Below, in pieces: positions 5,445-12,211 of a DNA stretch of 12,226 nucleotides (the first letter of the stretch is position 1; each line of letters opens with the position of its first letter). Source of the stretch: UMGS1649 sp045659265 (GTDB lineage Bacteria > Bacillota > Clostridia > TANB77 > CAG-465); assembly GCA_045659265.1 (NCBI GenBank), contig JAZOWO010000027.1, positions 1 to 12,226 on the forward strand, read 5' to 3'. Both the position numbers and the translations under genes were made by a program. The notes under the pieces are model-generated. The model saw only the letters and a program-made list of their open reading frames with translations, did no database searches and was not told the origin of the DNA.

Positions 5445-6728
5445 ATGAAAATTATTGAACTTTTTGCTGGATTAGGTGCTTGTAGCAAAGCACTTGAAAA
5501 CATTGGAATTGACGTTGAAATTATAGACGCTGTCGAAATTGATAAGTATGCGATAGCTAGCTTCAACGCGATACACGGGACGCACTTTAAACCACAAGAC
5601 ATAAAAGCTTGGGACAAGGATTACGAGGACATAGACCTAATTATGCACGGAAGTCCTTGCCAAGATTTCTCAATAGCTGGTAAACAAGCGGGTGGTGACA
5701 TAGGTAGTGGTACAAGAAGCAGTCTTATGTATGAAACAATAAGAATAGTTAAGAAAATAAAACCAAAATATATTGTATGGGAAAATGTAAAGAACATTCT
5801 AAGTAAAAAACATATCCATAATTTTAATAGTTATCTTGAAATAATGGAGGAATTGGGATATAACAATTATAGTAAAGTATTAAACGCAAAAGATTATGGG
5901 ATACCTCAAAATCGTGAAAGGGTATTTACCATAAGTATTAGAAAAGATATAGATAAAGGTTTTAAATTCCCAGAAGCAGAAGAATTAAAATTTAGATTAA
6001 AAGATATGTTAGAAGTAGAAGTAGATGAAAAATACTATTTAAGTGATGACAAGACCAAAGGCATTAAACTAAATACAACCGAAGGAAGTTCTGATAACAT
6101 AGAGTTGGTTGGTAAATTAGATATAAAAGGTCACGACTGTGTTAAAAGAATATATTCTAAGGAAGGGTTAAGTCCAACGTTAACAGATATGCAAGGTGGA
6201 AACAGACAACCTAAGATAGTAGATGAACCTAAGTTACCTGGAGCTTACGGAAGAAATTTTGGTAGCAAAGGAAAAATAGAAAACGAAATATGTTCTACAC
6301 TACAAGCAGCTATGGGTGCAGGTGGTGGAAACGTACCATTAATAAATGTTATAGGTAACTATATGCCTAGTGGACACGACGCAAGTAGAATAGTAGATAG
6401 TGAAGGGTTAGCACCAACAGTTAAAGAAAATCACGGAACAGTAACTGCGGTGGCTATACGTGGTAGATACAAAGATAATGGAGACACACAACAACAAATT
6501 GAAATATCTAATAGAGAAGATGCAAACGCAATAACCACAGTACAAAAAGATAGTATGGTTACTAACGGATTGAGAATAAGGAAACTAACACCAAAGGAAT
6601 GTTGGAGACTAATGGGATTTGGTGACGAAGACTTTGAAAAAGCAAAAGCAGTTCCTATGAGTAACTCTCAATTATACAAACAAGCTCGGAAATTCAATTT
6701 GTGTTCCTGTCTTAGAGAAGATTTTTGA
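5445..6728 (+). CDS. C5-cytosine DNA methyltransferase, C-terminus frameshifted
   Basis: The protein transfers methyl groups from AdoMet to carbon 5 of cytosine. Visible motifs are I (FAGLGA, residues 7-12), IV with catalytic cysteine 72 (GSPCQDFS), VI (ENVKN, 113-117), VIII (QNRERV, 155-160) and the IX region near 380-395 (LRIRKLTPKECWRLMGF). The target-recognition region (about 200-375) holds four degenerate repeats of an S/A-x-T-x pattern (GLSPTLTDMQGG, ICSTLQAAMG, GLAPTVKENHG, AITTVQKDS). After residue 414 the frame breaks: one extra C at 6687 replaces motif X with an unrelated 13-residue tail (starting RKFNLC). The +1 frame carries GNSICVPVLEKIF and stops at 6741. Motif X completes the AdoMet pocket, so the product as written is probably inactive. 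Likely role: self-modification against host restriction. Confidence 0.88.
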   Translation: MKIIELFAGLGACSKALENIGIDVEIIDAVEIDKYAIASFNAIHGTHFKPQDIKAWDKDYEDIDLIMHGSPCQDFSIAGKQAGGDIGSGTRSSLMYETIRIVKKIKPKYIVWENVKNILSKKHIHNFNSYLEIMEELGYNNYSKVLNAKDYGIPQNRERVFTISIRKDIDKGFKFPEAEELKFRLKDMLEVEVDEKYYLSDDKTKGIKLNTTEGSSDNIELVGKLDIKGHDCVKRIYSKEGLSPTLTDMQGGNRQPKIVDEPKLPGAYGRNFGSKGKIENEICSTLQAAMGAGGGNVPLINVIGNYMPSGHDASRIVDSEGLAPTVKENHGTVTAVAIRGRYKDNGDTQQQIEISNREDANAITTVQKDSMVTNGLRIRKLTPKECWRLMGFGDEDFEKAKAVPMSNSQLYKQARKFNLCSCLREDF

Positions 6729-6741
6729 ACAACTATTCTAA
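6687..6741 (+). pseudogene. displaced motif X tail of the cytosine methyltransferase
   Basis: Omitting the C at 6687, the codons from 6688 read GNSICVPVLEKIFEQLF and end in TAA (6739-6741). This is a textbook C5-methyltransferase motif X (GNSxxVPVLE). Its intact coding quality suggests the frame was lost recently or in sequencing. The repaired gene would be 5445-6741, 431 codons. The codon at the break, CGG, is rare in AT-rich genomes, but re-pairing of the GCT codon in the +1 frame would be poor, so programmed shifting is unlikely. Confidence 0.85.
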
Positions 6742-6746
6742 TCTTG

Positions 6747-6775
6747 TTGACATATAAAGTAGTATATTATATAAT
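6747..6775 (+). promoter_or_regulatory. perfect-consensus sigma-A promoter for the HNH endonuclease
   Basis: TTGACA (6747-6752) and TATAAT (6770-6775) are separated by exactly 17 bp: both boxes are full consensus. Transcription should start near 6782, right at GGAGGTGAT (6782-6790), so the leader would be almost entirely the ribosome-binding site. The promoter begins 5 bases after the restored stop of the methyltransferase. An own strong promoter inside an operon marks the following gene as an inserted, self-expressed unit that may also boost dUTPase and later genes. Confidence 0.9.
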
Positions 6776-6795
6776 ACTTGTGGAGGTGATTATAT

Positions 6796-7299
6796 ATGTC
6801 AAAACGATTATTGCCAAGTGATGAAAAAATAGTTGAACTATACATTAAAGAAAAGAAAAGTTGTAAAGAAATATGTAGAATGTATGGATTAAGCGAAAAC
6901 TCATCTACTAATATAGGAATTAGGTTGAAAAAGATTGGAATTACAATAAGAAAAGACGCAGGAGAAAATCATCATAATTGGAAAGGTGGAAGAATTGTAA
7001 AGGGAGATGGGTATATAGGAATTTGGAAACCAGAACATTCAAGAGCAGATAAACAAGGCTATGTATATGAACATACATTAATAGTTGAACAAAAAAAAGG
7101 TAGAGAACTTTACAAAAATGAAGAAATACATCATATAAATTTGAATAAGCAAGATAATGATATTAATAATTTATTTTTATGTACACACAAAGAGCATTTA
7201 GAAATACATCGAAGTATTGAAGCTTTAATACCTATTTTTTTACAAAAAAACATAATTTATTTTGACAAAGAAAACAAAAAATATAAAATTAAAGAATAG
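6796..7299 (+). CDS. free-standing HNH homing-type endonuclease
   Basis: The 167-aa protein cuts DNA through an HNH site. Residues 8-52 are a helix-turn-helix (KEICRMYGLSENSSTNIGIR) for target binding. Residues 57-65 (ENHHNWKGG) are the typical entry to phage HNH homing endonucleases. The core is at 109-138 (EEIHHINLNKQDNDINN, then LFLCTHKEHLEIH), with H112/H113 and the N and H positions present. The start has AGGAGGTGAT 5-6 bases upstream, the best ribosome-binding site in the window. The gene is very AT-rich, prefers AAT/GAT/CAT where neighbours often use C-ending codons, and has its own consensus promoter. All this points to recent lateral arrival. It sits directly behind the broken end of the methyltransferase, which may be its target or landing site. 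Confidence 0.88.
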   Translation: MSKRLLPSDEKIVELYIKEKKSCKEICRMYGLSENSSTNIGIRLKKIGITIRKDAGENHHNWKGGRIVKGDGYIGIWKPEHSRADKQGYVYEHTLIVEQKKGRELYKNEEIHHINLNKQDNDINNLFLCTHKEHLEIHRSIEALIPIFLQKNIIYFDKENKKYKIKE

Positions 7300-7353
7300 T
7301 ATCGTGGTTAATGTATTAGAAAAAATATTTAGTAATTTATTAAAGGAGGATAT

Positions 7354-7818
7354 ATGAGAAAGTTTGAATATGTTAGTAGAGTTAAAGAGACAGAAGATGG
7401 GCAAATAAAGATACCATTATTCGAGTTACCTACGAGAAGCACAATGTTTAGTGCGGGATACGACTTTATAAATCCCGAAGAAGTAGAGATACAAGCAGGA
7501 CAAATCAAATACGTAAGAACTGGAATTAAAGCTAAGTTCCCAGAAGATGAAATGTTATTATTATGTAACAGAAGTAGCAACCCTAAGAAAAAAGGCTTAG
7601 TGTTAGCTAATGGGATAGGTGTCGTAGACAGCGACTACTACAATAACGACGATAACGAAGGTGAGATAGCTTTCGCATTTATGAACATAGCAGGACAACC
7701 AATAGTATTACAACCAGGGGAAAAACTAGGACAAGGTATCTTCGTTAAATACGGGTTAACAGCAGACGACAATGCAAATACAATAAGAATATCAGGGTTT
7801 GGTAGCACAGGTAAGTAA
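7354..7818 (+). CDS. dut: dUTP diphosphatase (dUTPase)
   Basis: The enzyme hydrolyses dUTP to dUMP and pyrophosphate, keeping uracil out of phage DNA and feeding dTMP synthesis. All five trimeric dUTPase motifs are visible: I AGYDF (34-38), II NRSSNP (72-77), III GIGVVDSDYYNN (87-98), IV GEKLGQGIF (122-130) and V RISGFGSTG (145-153), the last being the flexible lid. The 154-aa length fits a homotrimeric enzyme. Tyrosine in DSDYYN replaces the common arginine in DxDYRG. The ATG has AAAGGAGG 5 bases upstream. No terminator separates it from the HNH gene, so the 6747 promoter may also drive it. Confidence 0.95.
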   Translation: MRKFEYVSRVKETEDGQIKIPLFELPTRSTMFSAGYDFINPEEVEIQAGQIKYVRTGIKAKFPEDEMLLLCNRSSNPKKKGLVLANGIGVVDSDYYNNDDNEGEIAFAFMNIAGQPIVLQPGEKLGQGIFVKYGLTADDNANTIRISGFGSTGK

Positions 7819-7869
7819 ATGAAAATGAAATAGCAAATGCAAAGAATTTATTTTTGGAGGCATGATGCT

Positions 7870-8334
7870 ATGAGTAAATCTAACAAAAGTGCAAGAGAAG
7901 CTTTGGAAAAAATATATGGTAAACATTGTATGATACACCAAGGTATAAGGAAGCTGAGACCACCGAGACCACACGGTAAGAGCTACAAAGGAAAAAGTAT
8001 TGCTGCGCAACTTACGTACCATCATCTTAGAGCTAAGAGAAATGGAGGCGACGCTACCGTAGAGAACGGTGCGGTATTATGTAGAAGTTGCCACGATTGG
8101 ATAGAGCAGTTAAGTAACAGCGAGAGAGAACAAGTAAACAACGAGTTAAGACAATATAAGAGAGAGCATTCTAAGGAATGTACCGTAGAATTTGTAGACT
8201 TCTTACCTCTGGATTTTGAAGTTAAGGTAGCTACGTTTACACCTGAGCAGTTAATGAAACCAAAGAAATATAATAGAGCAGAAGTTAAGCGAGACACTCG
8301 AAAGAAATTAGAGGAGTGGGAAGAAGAAAGATGA
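7870..8334 (+). CDS. HNH nuclease, phage accessory type
   Basis: The ATG at 7870 is preferred because GGAGG (7856-7860) lies 9 bases upstream. An in-frame ATG at 7837 has no ribosome-binding site. Of 154 aa, residues 20-75 form the HNH unit: C20 and H23, then LTYHHLRAKRNGG (48-60), TVENGAVLC (63-71) and CRSCHDW (71-77). Histidines 51/52, asparagine 66 and histidine 75 match the catalytic set, and the Cys residues probably hold zinc. The rest is a basic and acidic helical tail. Unlike the HNH at 6796 it lacks an own promoter and the NWKGG entry motif, and it overlaps the methyltransferase by 4 bases (ATGA). It therefore looks like a resident operon gene, perhaps for recombination or repair, rather than a homing element. 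Confidence 0.85.
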   Translation: MSKSNKSAREALEKIYGKHCMIHQGIRKLRPPRPHGKSYKGKSIAAQLTYHHLRAKRNGGDATVENGAVLCRSCHDWIEQLSNSEREQVNNELRQYKREHSKECTVEFVDFLPLDFEVKVATFTPEQLMKPKKYNRAEVKRDTRKKLEEWEEER

Positions 8335-8846
8335 AGATAGAAAGAAAATGGGCTATGCCAAATAAAAATACATTTTCGATAGCACCAATAAAAAATAAAA
8401 TATATGAATACATAAAAGAAGACTATATCACGATAGACCCGTTTGCCAATAGCAATAAGATAGCTAAGATAACCAACGATATTGACACGGAATACGACAC
8501 AGACTATCATTTAGACGCACTAGATTTTTTAAAAATGTTTGATGATAGCAGTTGTGATGTAGTCTTATACGACCCACCATACTCACCTAGACAGGTAAGT
8601 GAAAGCTACAAGAAGTTAGGTATGAGTGTTAATATGGAGACCACACAAGCTAGTTATTGGAGTAAGCAGAAAGACGAGATAAAAAGAATATTAAAAGACG
8701 ATGGTATCTGTATTAGTTTTGGGTGGAACACAAACGGAATAGGAAAAACAAGAGGATTTGAAATAATAGAAATACTAATAATAGCACACGGAGGAAACCA
8801 CAACGACACCTTGTGTGTTGTAGAAAGGAAGATAAAAGATGAGTGA
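8331..8846 (+). CDS. DPPY-type adenine-specific DNA methyltransferase
   Basis: The ATG at 8331 overlaps the upstream stop as ATGA; a GTG at 8316 in frame is less likely. The 171-aa protein matches a compact phage methyltransferase family that begins with W-AMP-x4-TF-x2-PI. Here it has KWAMPNKNTFSIAPI (6-20), a shortened AdoMet motif I (DYITIDPFAN, 31-40), acidic motif II/III segments (NDIDTEYDTDYHLDALDFL), catalytic motif IV DPPYSPRQVSESYK (81-94), and a C-terminal SFGWNTNGIGKTRGFEIIE, then AHGGNHNDT. Such enzymes methylate adenine N6. There is no separate target-recognition domain, so specificity is unknown. Since this DNA has no GATC, a Dam-like target would find no site here. It could protect DNA from host restriction or mark replication and packaging. 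Confidence 0.87.
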   Translation: MKIERKWAMPNKNTFSIAPIKNKIYEYIKEDYITIDPFANSNKIAKITNDIDTEYDTDYHLDALDFLKMFDDSSCDVVLYDPPYSPRQVSESYKKLGMSVNMETTQASYWSKQKDEIKRILKDDGICISFGWNTNGIGKTRGFEIIEILIIAHGGNHNDTLCVVERKIKDE

Positions 8847-9195
8847 AGATTTTAACATAACATGGGAAGACATTTTAGAGTTAGACGTAAGAATTAAAAA
8901 GAAATTACATTTAACAACAGACAACTTAGCGTTAACAATAGACGACGCAGAGTTAATAACAAGAGCTACAACTGTTGATTTAGTAGCATTACGTGACATG
9001 CTAAAAGACAGAGCAAAATTTACAAATAGTGAAATAGAAAATGAAACTGGAATGAGTAGAACAACATATTCTATGGTATTCGGTAGCGAAGACAGAAAGA
9101 ACTTAAGAAACATTAGTCCAAGAATGGTAGTAAGTTTATTAAATGCTATTAGGAATAGGAAGATAGGGGATAGCTTTGATAACATACTAAAATAA
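8839..9195 (+). CDS. helix-turn-helix DNA-binding protein, putative regulator
   Basis: The 118-aa protein starts 8 bases before the methyltransferase stop ends; AAAGGAAG (8823-8830) serves as ribosome-binding site. Residues 60-107 read as a Cro/C1-like helix-turn-helix: FTNSEIENETGMSRTTYSM, a turn, then ISPRMVVSLLNAIRN, in the order expected for such domains (helix 2, turn, recognition helix, later helix). Residues 1-58 are acidic and helical (ITWEDILELDVRIKKKL), perhaps for dimerisation. It could control the early operon or bind the repeats at 12094-12171. Its place upstream of the primase and helicase genes also fits an origin-binding initiator. The choice cannot be made from sequence alone. 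Confidence 0.65.
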   Translation: MSEDFNITWEDILELDVRIKKKLHLTTDNLALTIDDAELITRATTVDLVALRDMLKDRAKFTNSEIENETGMSRTTYSMVFGSEDRKNLRNISPRMVVSLLNAIRNRKIGDSFDNILK

Positions 9196-9211
9196 AGGGA
9201 GGGCGCTACTG

Positions 9212-10627
9212 ATGATAGCTAATGAATATGAAAGATACGTAATATGCGAAGGAAAAGTACGTAAGAGTGCGAAGGGTGCATATTACACATACGAGCAAAT
9301 CAAAGAAATAGACAAAGACTATGCTAGAATTCTACCAAGTGGCATAGTTATGTTTGACGTTGACGATGAAGAAAAAGCAAAATTACTGTTGTCAGTGCTA
9401 AAAGATAACACACATCACAAACCAATAAAATTTAATTATGTAAAAAGCACAAGAGGTTATCACTTTAATTTCAGGACCAATTTAAAGACAGTACCAAATG
9501 TCAATCACCAATACAATTGGATAGGTATTGAATTAGACATAAAAGGTGCGGGTACGGACGAAAGTGATAAGGTAAGTTACGAGAGTATGAGAGTAGATGG
9601 AAAGTTAAGAGTAGATGTAGGATGGGACGGAGAGCGAGAGGTACCTGGGGGTATCAGCTTAAAGGACTTAGACTATGCACCAAGATGGTTATATCATCTA
9701 CCACCAGATTTACGTAACATACTAGATGACAAAGCGAAGTTATACACACTAGGTAAAGTTCTGTACACTCAGAGTATGAGTGACAAAGGTGTTGTAGACA
9801 TGTTAATTGGAGACAGAAATGGCTTTTATTTTGGTATCTACATGATAAGTTGTAAGAACTCTGGATTAAGTTACGAAGATTATTTGGAAGCGGTGTACAC
9901 TGTAAACTTTATGGTAGCGGACTTCAAAGGCTGGGTACATAGTGAAGAAGGTAGCATAACAGATGAGATGCTAACGTGGAGTGGCAGCCGAAGTCTAGGT
10001 AAGGACGAGATGGGAGGAGCTACGAGAGAAGAAGCGTGGGATGGCATCGAGGTACGTGAGGAAGACGAGATGAAGCAATTGTTAGCTATTGCTGAAGATT
10101 TATATTTAGAGTTAAACGCGATAGTAGACAAGAAAACAGGATATTTAAAGATAATAGATTACAGACCCGAGAAGAACAACTTTATATATTACAAAGTAAA
10201 CAATGATGCCACGATAGAGGACATACTAAAAACTGATTATAAAGGGGTGAAGGTGTTGACGCCAAGTAAGGAGCAAGACGTAATAAAGTTCTTAGCCGAG
10301 ATAGCCAAAGGTAGAAAAGACGACAGTGGTGAAAATATTAGTTGGCGTGACAACGACAAAGAATACTACGCCACATACAACGATAAAAAGTTAGTAAAGG
10401 ACTATGAGGCGATAGACTTAACACGTGAGATATACACGAGTTTAGTATATAATTTAGGTGAATATAATAAAGAAGTAAAAAGTAAATGGAATAAACAATT
10501 TAAGGTATCTGGTGGTAGAGATAAGACATCTGGTAGCAAAGACAAGATATCAGGCGATAGAGATAGAGACAAGACATCAGGAGATGAAGATAAAGATAGA
10601 GGAGGTGAGATAAGTAGTGAGAAGTAA
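9212..10627 (+). CDS. archaeo-eukaryotic-type (AEP/Prim-Pol) DNA primase
   Basis: This protein is predicted to make primers for the phage polymerase. The AEP motif set appears in order: motif I FDVDD (48-52, two metal-binding aspartates), motif II STRGYHFNF (79-87, S-x-H type with H84), and motif III IELDIKG (106-112, D109). A beta-rich basic segment (SYESMRVDGKLRVD) follows. Residues 165-290 are helical and include a putative primase C-terminal region; 290-430 is unassigned. The last 40 residues are a charged repeat of SG and DK units (see 10505-10597). AAGGGAGGG lies upstream of the ATG. Together with the SF3 helicase in the next, 11-base-overlapping gene it makes the classic primase-helicase pair, here split where many phages and viruses have one fused protein. 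Confidence 0.78.
   Translation: MIANEYERYVICEGKVRKSAKGAYYTYEQIKEIDKDYARILPSGIVMFDVDDEEKAKLLLSVLKDNTHHKPIKFNYVKSTRGYHFNFRTNLKTVPNVNHQYNWIGIELDIKGAGTDESDKVSYESMRVDGKLRVDVGWDGEREVPGGISLKDLDYAPRWLYHLPPDLRNILDDKAKLYTLGKVLYTQSMSDKGVVDMLIGDRNGFYFGIYMISCKNSGLSYEDYLEAVYTVNFMVADFKGWVHSEEGSITDEMLTWSGSRSLGKDEMGGATREEAWDGIEVREEDEMKQLLAIAEDLYLELNAIVDKKTGYLKIIDYRPEKNNFIYYKVNNDATIEDILKTDYKGVKVLTPSKEQDVIKFLAEIAKGRKDDSGENISWRDNDKEYYATYNDKKLVKDYEAIDLTREIYTSLVYNLGEYNKEVKSKWNKQFKVSGGRDKTSGSKDKISGDRDRDKTSGDEDKDRGGEISSEK
10505..10597 (+). repeat. degenerate 21-bp coding repeats at the primase C-terminus
   Basis: Four imperfect copies of a 7-codon unit encode VSGGRDK, TSGSKDK, ISGDRDRDK and TSGDEDK. At the DNA level they share GACAAGACATC and related strings. 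The peptide is hydrophilic, disordered and mixed in charge, and lies at the joint between primase and helicase genes. Such repeats vary easily by slippage, and a flexible tether between the two proteins is a reasonable role. Confidence 0.8.
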
Positions 10628-12041
10628 GAAAGAGTTATTAGAGATACGCGAGTATGCCATGATGAAGAAAGAGAGCATACAGGATATGTGTAACTCTTAC
10701 ATAATGTTAGATAGGTTAGGAGTATTTAACGCAGGAGGCAGGTATGGAGCCAAGTGGTGGAAGCGATACGAACACGAGATGATGTATGACTTAAAGGACA
10801 CGGTAGGTGAAGGACTTACGTGGGACGAATGCTACAAGAATTTCCCATTAATAATAAAATTCCTAGTAGATATAAGCAAGGGATACGAGGGACACGAGGC
10901 ATTCGAGCCAGCGGAGGAGCTATGTTATTTTGAAGGTATCTTATACGAGGACTGCGGTAGCGTCGGATTAAACATGGAAGACAAGACAAGCGAGAGTTGG
11001 AAGACGCTAGGGTTAAGCAAGAGAGCCAAGTTTGTACAATGTATAATAGAGATGTGTGGGCTTGCGATAGTACCAACGAAAGGTTTCCAAAAGATGTACG
11101 CATTAGTAGGTAAAGGGCAAGACGGGAAGAGTGTATTACTAAACTTTTTCGACAGTGTAATGAACGGCACGATAAACGGAAATCTATGTGGACACACGCC
11201 AATAGATGAGTTAGGTGACAAGTTTGCGTTACAGAGTTTAGTGAGCCAAGTATGTAACATAAGTGACGATATAAACACGAGACCGATACGTAACACAGGG
11301 ATAATAAAGACATTAATAGGAGCAGGCGGGTTAGGTACGGGTATCACGGTATGCAGGAAGAACATGGAGGATTTTTTCTGGAACGACCCGCAGATACTAT
11401 TAATAATAGCGGGTAACTGCTTACCAAACTTTGAAGACACGACCAAAGGAATGATGCGTAGGGTAATATACGTACCGTTCAAGAACAGTTTAGCGGACGA
11501 GGAAGTAGACATAGACCTAAGCAGGAAGATAAAGTTACACTGGGGCAATTTAGACATGTTATTTTATATGGGAAGGGTAGCGATAACGCAAGCCAAAAAG
11601 AGAGGGCATTTAACGGAGCTAAAAGAGAGTGACGACATCAAAAAGAGGTACGTAGATAGCAGGAAGAGTGAGATAGAGCAGTTCAAAGATTGGATAGAAG
11701 CGGAGACTATGTTAACATTTGACGAGTGGGTGTTAGGTTTAGAAGGAGCGCGAGAAGTAAGTGGCATGGACGAAGAGATAGCGAAGCACGGAGGATACGG
11801 CAACAAGACGACGGACGACGTGTGGTACAAGTACTTAGAGTTTAAAGAGATAGGTATGGCGGACGACACGAGTGACACGCTAGACGCGAAAGCCAAAGAC
11901 AGTGGAGTAAGCAGGGTAGCGTTCATCAAGAAATTAGAGAGTATTATGGACGTAACCATAAAGACGACACGCACGACCAAAAGAGTTGGACGGCAAGAAT
12001 ATTATGATAAGGTATTATTACAGATAATAAGGTATTATTAG
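10617..12041 (+). CDS. superfamily-3 replicative helicase (D5-like)
   Basis: This hexameric 3'-5' DNA helicase would unwind the phage origin and fork. The SF3 core is complete: Walker A GKGQDGKS (165-172), Walker B CNISDDIN (213-220, D217/D218), and motif C with sensor asparagine 267 in IIAGNCLPNFEDTTKGMMRR, whose arginines 281/282 are arginine-finger candidates, followed by VIYVPF. The C-terminal 130 residues look like a winged-helix-type tail. The GTG start at 10617 is chosen because GGAGGTGA (10601-10608) stands 8 bases upstream within the primase gene. The genes overlap by 11 bases, so translation is coupled. The last third is T-poor and GC-rich compared with the rest of the window. The final codons run through a 14-bp direct repeat that supplies the stop. 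Confidence 0.88.
   Translation: MRSKKELLEIREYAMMKKESIQDMCNSYIMLDRLGVFNAGGRYGAKWWKRYEHEMMYDLKDTVGEGLTWDECYKNFPLIIKFLVDISKGYEGHEAFEPAEELCYFEGILYEDCGSVGLNMEDKTSESWKTLGLSKRAKFVQCIIEMCGLAIVPTKGFQKMYALVGKGQDGKSVLLNFFDSVMNGTINGNLCGHTPIDELGDKFALQSLVSQVCNISDDINTRPIRNTGIIKTLIGAGGLGTGITVCRKNMEDFFWNDPQILLIIAGNCLPNFEDTTKGMMRRVIYVPFKNSLADEEVDIDLSRKIKLHWGNLDMLFYMGRVAITQAKKRGHLTELKESDDIKKRYVDSRKSEIEQFKDWIEAETMLTFDEWVLGLEGAREVSGMDEEIAKHGGYGNKTTDDVWYKYLEFKEIGMADDTSDTLDAKAKDSGVSRVAFIKKLESIMDVTIKTTRTTKRVGRQEYYDKVLLQIIRYY
12007..12040 (+). repeat. 14-bp direct repeat across the helicase stop codon
   Basis: ATAAGGTATTATTA occurs at 12007-12020 and 12027-12040, with 6 bases between (period 20). Because 20 is not a multiple of three, the second copy is read in another frame and supplies the TAG stop (12039-12041). 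Without the duplication the frame would run into the GA-rich stretch and stop at about 12081. It looks like a recent slippage duplication that reset the end of the gene. Confidence 0.85.
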
Positions 12042-12090
12042 AGACAGAGAGTGAGACAGAGAGACAGAGAGAGATAGAGTAAGCGAGCGA
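12042..12090 (+). repeat. GA-rich low-complexity tract downstream of the helicase
   Basis: This stretch is almost all purine on the + strand, built from overlapping GAGACAGAGA and GAGTGAGAC units. It has no gene. Such purine tracts can adopt unusual duplex forms or act as unwinding or regulatory DNA; here it joins the helicase stop to the terminator. Confidence 0.7.
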
Positions 12091-12091
12091 G

Positions 12092-12118
12092 ACACACGTG
12101 ACGAGCGTGTGTTTTTTT
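12092..12118 (+). terminator. Rho-independent terminator of the replication operon
   Basis: ACACACG (12092-12098) pairs with CGTGTGT (12106-12112) as a 7-bp stem with a 7-base loop, followed by a T run to 12118. It lies about 50 bases after the helicase stop and probably ends the early transcript. The 5' arm overlaps the first ACACGTGA repeat. Confidence 0.88.
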
Positions 12119-12171
12119 ATGAGGTACGTGAGGGAGATGCGAGGTACGTGTTACACGTGACGCACACGTGA
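12094..12171 (+). repeat. iteron-like ACACGTGA and GAGGTACGTG repeats, candidate origin or operator
   Basis: ACACGTGA occurs three times on the same strand (12094-12101, 12153-12160, 12164-12171), each with the palindrome CACGTG. GAGGTACGTG occurs twice (12121-12130, 12141-12150). ACGTGT (12147-12152) and ACACGT (12153-12158) also form an inverted repeat. No ORF with a ribosome-binding site is present. Iterons beside a primase-helicase pair fit a phage replication origin bound by a phage DNA-binding protein. Operators for a downstream operon are the alternative. Confidence 0.6.
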
Positions 12172-12172
12172 T

Positions 12173-12211
12173 GAGACGAGAGTGGGAGACGAGAGTGGGA
12201 GACGAGAGAGT
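12173..12211 (+). repeat. 13-bp tandem repeat, three copies
   Basis: GAGACGAGAGTGG is repeated at 12173-12185 and 12186-12198 exactly, and at 12199-12211 with changes at the end (GAGACGAGAGAGT). It is nearly pyrimidine-free on the + strand. It follows directly on the CACGTG repeats and may belong to the same origin or control region, which runs to the window edge. Confidence 0.85.

Noticed and set aside
7300..7353. Possible terminator after the HNH endonuclease
   Set aside because: The gap is AT-rich with T runs but I find no stable stem, so transcription probably continues into the dUTPase gene.
10816..11557. Long open frames on the minus strand opposite the helicase gene
   Set aside because: They lie antisense to a gene with complete SF3 motifs, lack ribosome-binding sites and read as low-complexity S/L/I-rich peptides, as expected for shadows of a T-poor coding strand.
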